Source of the DNA: an uncultured Oceanospirillaceae bacterium
Lineage (GTDB): Bacteria > Pseudomonadota > Gammaproteobacteria > Pseudomonadales > Balneatricaceae
Length of the DNA: 64,000 nucleotides
Direction: 5' to 3'
Assembly: GCA_937136055.1 (NCBI GenBank)
Contig: CAKZOD010000004.1
Location: forward strand, 62,001 to 126,000
Positions 56,051-64,000 of the stretch are shown here, in pieces. Positions within the stretch are counted from its first letter, which is position 1. Each line of letters begins with the position of its first letter. The notes under the pieces are model-generated. The model was not told the DNA's origin and made no database searches. It saw only the letters and a list, made by a program, of their open reading frames with translations. Position numbers and translations under genes: made by a program.

Positions 56051-57091
56051 ATGCACAAGGATACTGACAAGCGAACCCTATTGATCGTTGACGATACTGC
56101 GGAAAATATTGACGTATTGCGCAGTATTTTAGTCGATAAATATAAAATTAAAGCAGCAATTAATGGTGAAAAAGCAATTGACCTTGCTATTAAGCAACCG
56201 CCAGATTTGATTCTATTAGATGTCATGATGCCTGGTATTGATGGTTACCAAGTGTGTCAACAGCTTCAGAAACACCCGTCAACTTGTAATGTACCTATCA
56301 TCTTTGTCACCGCAAAAAACAGCGATGATGATGAAGAGTACGGCTTAAGTCTTGGCGCTGTTGACTACATCACAAAACCCATTCGCCCTGCTATTGTTCG
56401 CTCACGTATTAGCACTCACTTAGCCCTTTGTGATCAACGCCATCATTTAGAAGACTTAGTAAAAGAGCGAACCGCTCAATTGAATGACTCTCGCCAAGAG
56501 ATTATTCGCCGCTTAGGCCATGCCGCTGAATTTAAGGATAATGAAACCGGATTGCACACAATTCGAATGAGCCATTACTCTAAGTTTATTGCTCAAGCCT
56601 TCAGTGAGGACCAAGAGTGGGTTGAATTGATCTATCAAGCTTCCCCCATGCACGATGTCGGCAAAATTGGTATACCTGATGCTGTATTACTAAAGCCCGG
56701 TAAACTTGATGACGCTGAGTGGGAGATCATGCGCAAACATCCACAATTTGGTGCTGATATCATTGGTGAACACACCTCTCCGCTACTGCATACCGCTTAT
56801 GAAATTGCACTGCATCACCACGAAAAGTGGGATGGCAGCGGCTACCCAAATAAGCTAAAAGGAGAGGAGATTCCTTTAACAGCAAGAGTTGTCGCTATTG
56901 CAGATGTTTTTGATGCATTAACCTCCCACCGCCCTTACAAGAAAGCTTGGCCAATTGAAAAAGCAGTGGCCCTTATCCAAGATAGTGCTGGTAGCCATTT
57001 TGATCCCCAGCTAGTAGAAGCCTTTATGGTAGCCCTGCCCCAAATATTAGAAATTAGCCTTAAGTATGCTGAAGCTGCAGAGATGGAATAA
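56051..57091 (+). CDS. Response regulator with HD-GYP phosphodiesterase domain
   Basis: 346 residues. Receiver ~10-125 (LLIVDDTAENIDVLRSIL, phospho-Asp in DLILLDVMMPGIDG, Lys in YITKPI). HD-GYP ~150-335 with HDVGKIGIPD, HHHEKWDGSGYP and VVAIADVFDALTSHRPYK. It should hydrolyse c-di-GMP when phosphorylated. It is 54 bp after the hybrid kinase and is its likely partner. Confidence 0.94.
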   Translation: MHKDTDKRTLLIVDDTAENIDVLRSILVDKYKIKAAINGEKAIDLAIKQPPDLILLDVMMPGIDGYQVCQQLQKHPSTCNVPIIFVTAKNSDDDEEYGLSLGAVDYITKPIRPAIVRSRISTHLALCDQRHHLEDLVKERTAQLNDSRQEIIRRLGHAAEFKDNETGLHTIRMSHYSKFIAQAFSEDQEWVELIYQASPMHDVGKIGIPDAVLLKPGKLDDAEWEIMRKHPQFGADIIGEHTSPLLHTAYEIALHHHEKWDGSGYPNKLKGEEIPLTARVVAIADVFDALTSHRPYKKAWPIEKAVALIQDSAGSHFDPQLVEAFMVALPQILEISLKYAEAAEME

Positions 57092-57120
57092 AAGCTAGGC
57101 TTTTGATGCGTTAGTAATAA

Positions 57121-57167
57121 CAACGGGATAATTAGAAGACACTTAAATCGTTTCAATTATCCCGTTG
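57121..57167. terminator. Inverted repeat between convergent genes
   Basis: CAACGGGATAATT is perfectly inverted 21 bp later (13-bp arms). It lies between the converging HD-GYP and cadA genes and may stop transcription in both directions, although neither side has a long T run. Confidence 0.5.
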
Positions 57168-57218
57168 AGCACATCTAAAAATACGTACTGTTATTAACCT
57201 AGTGTGGATGCGAGCATC

Positions 57219-59438
57219 TTAAGCCGCTTTATTCAATAACCTCAAGCCATTCGCAACCACCAGCAAGCTAGCTCCTACATCGGCAAACACGGCCATCCAC
57301 ATATCCCCCATACCCATCAAAGTAATAGTTAAAAAGACCGCCTTAATTGCGATGGCAAAACTAATGTTTTGCACCAAAATTTGATGCACTTTCTTCGACA
57401 GTCGAATGAAGTCAGCGATCTTAGTTAAATCATCATCCATTAAAGCAACATCTGCGGTTTCAATTGCCGTATCGGTACCTAATGCTCCCATCGCAAAACC
57501 AAGATCAGATCTTGCAAGTGCTGGGGCATCATTAATCCCATCACCAACCATTGCTACTAAGGCATTCTCTTGTAGAGCCTCAATCCGCTTTAACTTGTCT
57601 TCAGGCAAAAGCTCTGCCGCCACACTGCCAATCCCTACCTGCTCACCAATTACTTTCGCCGCGTGTTGATTATCACCCGATAACATAAGCGTTTTAACAT
57701 TCAAGGCGTGCAGCTGTTCAATCGCTTTTTGACTATTGGGCTTCACTTTATCTGCTACTGCAAAGATGGCCAGCACTGACTCTTTTGTCATCAACAGATT
57801 GAGTGTTTTAGCTTGCTTCTCTAAATCACTCAAAAGCTTTAATTGCCCATCGTTCAATAAATCGAGGGACTTTGCCATACGCACATTCGCTAAATAGTAG
57901 CATTGCTGGTTAATCTCCCCTTGAATACCGCGCCCTAATAAAGCCTCAAAATTCTCTACTGCTAACCCCTTTACATCCTGCTCAAGGAGCCCACGCGATA
58001 TAGCATTTGATACAGGATGGTCGGACATTTGAGTTAAGCTTAAGGCAATTTTTTTATAATCATCGCTTTCAGCATTTTGTGAGTCTAGTGCAATATAATC
58101 ACTCAATTCAGGCTTGCCTTGGGTGATAGTGCCTGTTTTATCCAGTGCCAAATATTGAATATGACGACCTTGCTCTAAATGCACGCCTCCTTTTACTAAT
58201 ATTCCTTTCCTTGCCGCGGCTGTTAGACCACTCACCACTGTTACTGGCGTAGATATTACTAGCGCACAAGGGCAGGCTATCACAAGTAGCACTAACGCTT
58301 TGTAGGCCCAATCTAACCAAAGCCCTCCAAAAAACAGCGGCATAACAATGGCAATCGCCACTGCCACTGAAAAAACGATCGGAGTGTATACACGTGCAAA
58401 TTTATCGATGAAGCGCTGTATCGGGGCTTTATCACTTTGAGCTTGCTCAACCACTCGGATAATTGCAGCTAATGTCGTGTTCGCAGCCGCAGCGCTAACT
58501 TTGAAGATAAAAGAGCCTGTACCATTAATAGTGCCAGCGAAAACACTGTCACCGACTGTTTTATCCACTACGGCACTTTCGCCAGTAATAGGCGCTTGAT
58601 CAACGTGGGAGCTACCTTCAATAATCACCCCATCTAAGCTAATTCGCTCACCAGGCTTTACTCTAACAACGGCCCCAGCTGTTACCGCTTTTGTATCAAT
58701 ATCTAACCAACTGCCATCTTCTTGCTGTACTGTAGTCAGTGCAGGGCTCAGCTCCAGTAAGCCCTTGATTGCATTACCCGCTTTTTGTAAGGAGTTTTGC
58801 TCAATCATTTCAGCAAGACTGAATAACACCATCACCATCGCAGCTTCCGGCCACTCACCTATAATAAAGGCACCTGTCACCGCGATACTCATTAGCGCGT
58901 TGATATTCAAATCTTTATTGAGAATTGAAATCCAACCTTTTTTATAGGTACTGATCCCACAAAGAGCGATCGCAAAAGCCGACAACACCATTGACAACCA
59001 TGAGTAATCACCTAGCCAGCCAGCCATTTCACTGCCAAAAGCAATGCCTGCTGCAACAGATAATTTAAGGTAATGATATTTTGCAGGCTTCTCTTCACTT
59101 GGCTTATCACCAAAATTCACTTCAGGCTCAAACCCCAAAGATTTAATAGCCTTTAAAATTGGATCTAGCGCATCATCCGCATGAACAACGGTCAACACGC
59201 GATTAAGCAATTTAAACTCAAGGGATACAACCCCCTCAACCCCCGCTAGCTTTTTGCGGATCATGCGCTCTTCTGTTGGGCAATCCATCTGCATTATACG
59301 AATATCAGTCTGTGTGCCTTGATCAGTCTTGATAGCCGTCGCTATTGGCTTTAGCTCCACTTTATGGCTGCAGCATCCCGATGAAGTATGAGCCTCTTCA
59401 TGTTGATCTTTAGACGATATAAGTTGTTCATTTCTCAT
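57219..59438 (-). CDS. cadA: Cd/Zn/Pb-translocating P1B-type ATPase
   Basis: 739 residues from ATG 59438. Longer in-frame starts (59573, 59471) are ruled out because they lie in or before the MerR-type promoter; the ATG at 59471 is inside the -10. Cys- and His-rich N terminus (GCCSH), an HMA-like domain with MQMDCPTEERMIRKKL, TGES loop, the transport motif CPCALVISTP in a membrane helix, phospho-Asp in LDKTGTITQG and GDGINDAPALARSD. CPC with CPTEE places it in the Zn/Cd/Pb group. It pumps metal out of the cytoplasm and is divergent from its likely regulator. Confidence 0.94.
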   Translation of the reverse strand: MRNEQLISSKDQHEEAHTSSGCCSHKVELKPIATAIKTDQGTQTDIRIMQMDCPTEERMIRKKLAGVEGVVSLEFKLLNRVLTVVHADDALDPILKAIKSLGFEPEVNFGDKPSEEKPAKYHYLKLSVAAGIAFGSEMAGWLGDYSWLSMVLSAFAIALCGISTYKKGWISILNKDLNINALMSIAVTGAFIIGEWPEAAMVMVLFSLAEMIEQNSLQKAGNAIKGLLELSPALTTVQQEDGSWLDIDTKAVTAGAVVRVKPGERISLDGVIIEGSSHVDQAPITGESAVVDKTVGDSVFAGTINGTGSFIFKVSAAAANTTLAAIIRVVEQAQSDKAPIQRFIDKFARVYTPIVFSVAVAIAIVMPLFFGGLWLDWAYKALVLLVIACPCALVISTPVTVVSGLTAAARKGILVKGGVHLEQGRHIQYLALDKTGTITQGKPELSDYIALDSQNAESDDYKKIALSLTQMSDHPVSNAISRGLLEQDVKGLAVENFEALLGRGIQGEINQQCYYLANVRMAKSLDLLNDGQLKLLSDLEKQAKTLNLLMTKESVLAIFAVADKVKPNSQKAIEQLHALNVKTLMLSGDNQHAAKVIGEQVGIGSVAAELLPEDKLKRIEALQENALVAMVGDGINDAPALARSDLGFAMGALGTDTAIETADVALMDDDLTKIADFIRLSKKVHQILVQNISFAIAIKAVFLTITLMGMGDMWMAVFADVGASLLVVANGLRLLNKAA

Positions 59439-59469
59439 AGCACTATCCTGATAAATTTTGTATGCTGGC

Positions 59470-59500
59470 ATTAAACACCCTGAAGTGGCTTTAGGGTCAA
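59470..59500 (-). promoter_or_regulatory. MerR-type cadA promoter with 19-bp spacer
   Basis: On the minus strand TTGACC (59495-59500) and TTTAAT (59470-59475) are separated by 19 bp. The spacer holds the dyad ACCCT-N11-AGGGT (59477-59497). A stretched spacer with a GC-rich dyad is the hallmark of promoters that MerR-family activators twist into register. Confidence 0.85.
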
Positions 59501-59524
59501 GCACTGAATAAAAAAGGTAAGACG

Positions 59525-59974
59525 ATGAAAATTGGAGAGTTAGCAAAAAAGTTAAATTGCACTGTTGAGACAATCCGCTACTACGAAAAAATTGGTTTAA
59601 TTCCTCCCAGTGTGCGCGACCAAAACAATAATTATCGTCATTACAATCAGAACCACATTGAAAGGCTTAGCTTTGTGCGCCACTGCAGAGCACTAGCGAT
59701 GAGCCACGAAGAAATTTTGGAACTACTGACAGCAAGAGAGCAAGATGGCGCAAGCTGTGAAAAAATTGATCTTGTGATTGATAACCACTTAAAGCACGTC
59801 AGCGATCGCATTAGCGAATTACAGCAACTTGAAAAGCAATTACATACCTTGAGAAAGCAGTGCAAAACACCAGGAGCGAATCAAGAGTGCGGTATTATTC
59901 AAGAGCTAGACAGCCCGATTGACAGCAATATCCAAGGGCTCAAAAACAGTAATCATGTGTCGGGCAGTCACTGA
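59525..59974 (+). CDS. cadR: MerR-family Cd/Pb-responsive regulator
   Basis: 149 residues. The MerR HTH is MKIGELAKKLNCTVETIRYYEKIGLIP, followed by a long dimer helix. Metal ligands fit CadR/PbrR: Cys near 78 (DGASCEKIDLVIDNHL) and the C-terminal CKTPGANQECGIIQEL. It is divergent from cadA and should both repress and activate the promoter at 59470-59500. Confidence 0.92.
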   Translation: MKIGELAKKLNCTVETIRYYEKIGLIPPSVRDQNNNYRHYNQNHIERLSFVRHCRALAMSHEEILELLTAREQDGASCEKIDLVIDNHLKHVSDRISELQQLEKQLHTLRKQCKTPGANQECGIIQELDSPIDSNIQGLKNSNHVSGSH

Positions 59975-60185
59975 TTTTATGCCAGCCTTTAATAATCTGT
60001 GCCGATATCCTCTATTGATCAGAGGATATATCGCTTTTAGAACTTAGATTAGTCGCATTAGGCTATTTTAGTTAAACGACTAGGTGTATTATGATGTGCT
60101 TTTCATATATCTATATGCTCTATATTTAAAGGGTAACTAACGAACCTTGTTAGCCGAAGTCACAATAACGCATGCGCAATTTATC

Positions 60186-60674
60186 ATGACCAAACAGACC
60201 ACCGATGAGACAACAACTGTTAAGTTGACCAATAAAGACAAACAGTTACTTGTGTTGTTACAGGAAAATGCACGTGAATCTAATGCCTCTCTTGCCCGCA
60301 AAATGGGGGTCTCTAGAGCAACGGTACAAGAGCGTATTCAACGTTTAGAAAACGCCAATGTCATTCAGGGTTACAGTGTACAAATAAACCCACAGAAAAT
60401 ACCGCGTAACATTGAAGCGATAGTCATGATTTTAGCGGAGAACAAATCGTTCAAAGAAACGTTTTTGAAGCTAGAGAAAATGCCATCGATTCAATCGATT
60501 CATTCACTCAGTGGGGAGTGGGATTGGTCTATTTTTGTCTCGGCGCCGACGCTGGAAGATTTTCACCAATGTATCACTGAAATCAACGAATTGACTGGAG
60601 TTCGGTCCACTGTTTCGCACATCATTATGAAAACAGGTTTAGATCGTAAACAACCGCTTTTAAGTATTGATTAG
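60186..60674 (+). CDS. AsnC/Lrp-family regulator
   Basis: 162 residues from ATG 60186; an upstream TTG at 60147 is in frame but equally lacks a ribosome site. HTH DKQLLVLLQENARESNASLA, then KMGVSRATVQERIQRLE, and a RAM-type effector domain (EAIVMILAENKSFKETFLKL, HSLSGEWDWSIFVSA). These regulators sense amino acids as oligomers. It converges with the formaldehyde dehydrogenase gene, so that gene need not be its target. Confidence 0.87.
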   Translation: MTKQTTDETTTVKLTNKDKQLLVLLQENARESNASLARKMGVSRATVQERIQRLENANVIQGYSVQINPQKIPRNIEAIVMILAENKSFKETFLKLEKMPSIQSIHSLSGEWDWSIFVSAPTLEDFHQCITEINELTGVRSTVSHIIMKTGLDRKQPLLSID

Positions 60675-60693
60675 CAACTCACTGTCAATTGAA

Positions 60694-60723
60694 CTTAGCA
60701 GCTATCGAGTAATAGCTGCTAAG
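60694..60723. terminator. Bidirectional terminator-like hairpin
   Basis: CTTAGCAGCTAT is perfectly inverted after a 6-nt loop, between the converging AsnC-type gene and adhC. T residues follow only loosely on each side. Confidence 0.6.
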
Positions 60724-60732
60724 CAAGCAGTA

Positions 60733-62336
<1,604 letters not shown>

Positions 62337-63269
62337 GTGAAAGGCATTCAAAAAATAACAATTCTAGGTGCAGGCACCATTGGTATGAGCTGGGCAGCGC
62401 TATTTTTAGCAACAGGTCGTGAAGTGTGTGTATACGACCCAGCTCCCGATATCCAAGAACGCCTCACGCAGTTTATCGAGCAAGCACAAACAGCCCTCAA
62501 GGCACTGGGCTGGCAGCATGCTGGCAAAACCGATAAATTAACCTTTAACAGCGACCCTAGTGAAGCAGCGCTAGGTGCTGATTTTATCCAAGAGAGCATT
62601 CCAGAGCGTTTATCACTCAAACATAGCCTTTACCAAGCCATTGAACCGAATTTAGGCGAACACACAATCGTTGCCACTTCGACCTCTGGGCTCAAGCTTT
62701 CAGAATTACAACAAGGCTTCAATGATCCAAGCAAGCTCATACTCGCTCACCCATTCAATCCTCCTCACCTCATTCCACTCGTTGAATTAATGATTAACGA
62801 GCGAACAAACAAATCACATTTAATGATTGCGCAAGCGTTTTACCTCAGCATTGGTAAACAAACCGTTCGCCTTAATAAGGAAGTCCCTGGGCATATCGCC
62901 AATCGTTTACAGGCTTCTTTGTGGCGCGAGTGTATTTACCTACTAAAAGAAGGTGTTGCCAGCCTTGAAGATATCGACAAAGCCGTCGCTCATGGCCCGG
63001 GACTGCGATGGGCAACTATGGGCCCCAGCTCCCTCTTTCACTTAGGTGGCGGTGATAAAGGGATTGCAGGATTTTGCGAACATATCGGCCCCCCGATGCA
63101 AACTTGGTGGGATGACTTAGGTGATGCCAAGTTTGATCAAGAAACGGTTCAATTACTGGTTGATGGCATGCGTGAAATAACTGACAAACGGCCAACGCCT
63201 GTTCTCAAAGAGAAAAGAGATGCATTGATTGTATCTTTTTTGCAGGATTTAAAAAGATTGGAAGGCTAA
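62337..63269 (+). CDS. 3-hydroxyacyl-CoA dehydrogenase family, L-carnitine dehydrogenase-like
   Basis: 310 residues from GTG. Rossmann motif ITILGAGTIGMSWAALFLATG and the family loop LAHPFNPPHLIPLVELM with the catalytic His. Length, single-domain layout and the NPPHLIPLVE text are those of L-carnitine dehydrogenase and lambda-crystallin-type enzymes. Substrate could be carnitine or another 3-hydroxy acid. No carnitine genes flank it, so the substrate is unsure. Confidence 0.78.
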   Translation: MKGIQKITILGAGTIGMSWAALFLATGREVCVYDPAPDIQERLTQFIEQAQTALKALGWQHAGKTDKLTFNSDPSEAALGADFIQESIPERLSLKHSLYQAIEPNLGEHTIVATSTSGLKLSELQQGFNDPSKLILAHPFNPPHLIPLVELMINERTNKSHLMIAQAFYLSIGKQTVRLNKEVPGHIANRLQASLWRECIYLLKEGVASLEDIDKAVAHGPGLRWATMGPSSLFHLGGGDKGIAGFCEHIGPPMQTWWDDLGDAKFDQETVQLLVDGMREITDKRPTPVLKEKRDALIVSFLQDLKRLEG

Positions 63270-63294
63270 TTCTAACCGTTACATTTTCATAGTT

Positions 63295-63339
63295 TTAATA
63301 AGAACAGCCTCGCACTTGGCTAAACGCTGTTCTCATTAA
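63295..63339. terminator. Inverted repeat between convergent genes
   Basis: TTAATAAGAACAGC and GCTGTTCTCATTAA pair at 13 of 14 positions around a 17-nt loop, between the dehydrogenase and the DUF3500 gene. Possibly a bidirectional terminator; no clear T run. Confidence 0.5.
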
Positions 63340-63389
63340 GGATATTCTAGTCATTTGCAGGTGAGTCATTTAACCACTTCGCAAAATGT

Positions 63390-64000
63390 TTAATCCAACC
63401 CATATTCATTATTTGGATTGCGATAAATAGTATGATAATGCCCCTGCCCTTGTGCTGAATCGCCAACATTTCCACCCGTTGAAAGCAGTTCAATAATCAC
63501 TGAAGGACCTTGAATTCTCATGTAACTCGGTGTATTTATCTCGGTTGTTCCACACCACACAAAGCTAGTTTGAGATAACTCTTTTTTAATTGTTTCCATT
63601 TCGCGCAACGCATTTTCATTGGGTTGAACAAGCACCCATTGCTCAATCGCCGCTATCAATAACTGACGTTGCTTTTCATCAAAATCAATGGCACTGACAC
63701 CAAGCTGCTCTGGAATAAAGCCGTCTTTACCAGGTCCTGTTAAAATATCATCCGGTATGCTAACCGCATTAGCCGCTTTTTGTTGACCTTTACTCAAGCC
63801 TTTATAAAGTGCATATCCCGTTTCATGCATATCAACAACTGAGCGGTACTCAACACCATTGTAAGAAAATAAAGCAGGCTCTGTACCGATAAAGCTTGGC
63901 GACATACTCTCAACTTCGTTATTTTCTATAGCAATATTCAGCGCTAAATGATGCCCTCCAAATTGCCATCCCCAAGCTTGATTTTCTTCCACTGTGCCAT
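63390..64000 (-). CDS. DUF3500 protein, 3' part (5' end outside the window)
   Basis: The frame is open to the window edge; the apparent start at 63992 is an internal GTG. The visible ~203 residues carry the DUF3500 C-terminal text: EENQAWGWQFGGHHLALNIA, SPSFIGTEPALF and a late GQGHYHTIYRNPNNEYG. The family's function is unknown. It runs toward the carnitine-dehydrogenase-like gene. Confidence 0.8.
   Translation of the reverse strand, partial: GTVEENQAWGWQFGGHHLALNIAIENNEVESMSPSFIGTEPALFSYNGVEYRSVVDMHETGYALYKGLSKGQQKAANAVSIPDDILTGPGKDGFIPEQLGVSAIDFDEKQRQLLIAAIEQWVLVQPNENALREMETIKKELSQTSFVWCGTTEINTPSYMRIQGPSVIIELLSTGGNVGDSAQGQGHYHTIYRNPNNEYGLD

Overview
The window looks like chromosomal DNA of a marine, AT-leaning gammaproteobacterium, most plausibly in or near the old Oceanospirillales (Marinomonas/Amphritea-like). 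The clues are the rpsF-rpsR-(membrane protein)-rplI-dnaB core block, the many GGDEF/EAL/HD-GYP and chemosensory genes, periplasmic binding proteins for amino acids and amino sugars, and osmolyte or methylamine-type catabolism (dimethylarginine hydrolase, carnitine-dehydrogenase-like enzyme). The genus is inference. No rRNA, tRNA, CRISPR array, prophage or intact insertion sequence was seen.

Layout. 0-3 kb: a START-like lipid/cofactor-fold protein, a GAF-LuxR regulator and a periplasmic cytochrome P460. 2.9-6.6 kb (minus): a YnjBCD-type ABC importer. 6.8-11.4 kb: a LysR regulator divergent from hutH-hutU (histidine to imidazolone propionate; hutI and hutG are not here). 11.7-12.4 kb: a methyltransferase, then a 98-bp inverted-repeat element. 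12.8-17.5 kb: dimethylarginine dimethylaminohydrolase, a BetI-like TetR regulator and a polar amino-acid ABC importer without its ATPase, tied together by a shared GTACGATYGTA operator, then a GNAT acetyltransferase. 17.6-27.9 kb: an N-acetylgalactosamine-type locus (ROK kinase, AgaR-like DeoR regulator, complete sugar ABC importer, AgaZ/KbaZ, AgaS, NagA-type deacetylase).

28-42 kb is a signalling block: two orphan periplasmic binding proteins, two GGDEF-EAL proteins, a PAS/GAF diguanylate cyclase, a multi-HAMP chemoreceptor and an exported repeat protein of unknown function. 42-45 kb: LysE exporter, thioesterase, DUF1289 protein, PLP decarboxylase. 45-49.8 kb (minus): dnaB, an FMN-riboswitch-controlled type II lumazine synthase, rplI, a DUF2232-like membrane protein, rpsR and rpsF with a promoter and attenuator-like leader. 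50.2-57.1 kb: a three-gene phosphorelay (binding protein, 1668-residue BvgS-like hybrid kinase, HD-GYP response regulator). 57.2-60 kb: a divergent cadA/cadR metal-efflux pair with a textbook MerR promoter. 60-64 kb: an AsnC/Lrp regulator, glutathione-dependent formaldehyde dehydrogenase, a carnitine-dehydrogenase-like enzyme and the 3' part of a DUF3500 gene.

The strongest leads are: (i) a lipoprotein TRAP-type binding protein in one operon with a GGDEF-EAL protein and no TRAP permease; (ii) the DDAH/TetR/ABC regulon with matching operator-promoter layouts; (iii) a repeat-containing exported protein next to a chemoreceptor; (iv) a GalNAc-type locus that uses an ABC importer and lacks the catalytic aldolase.
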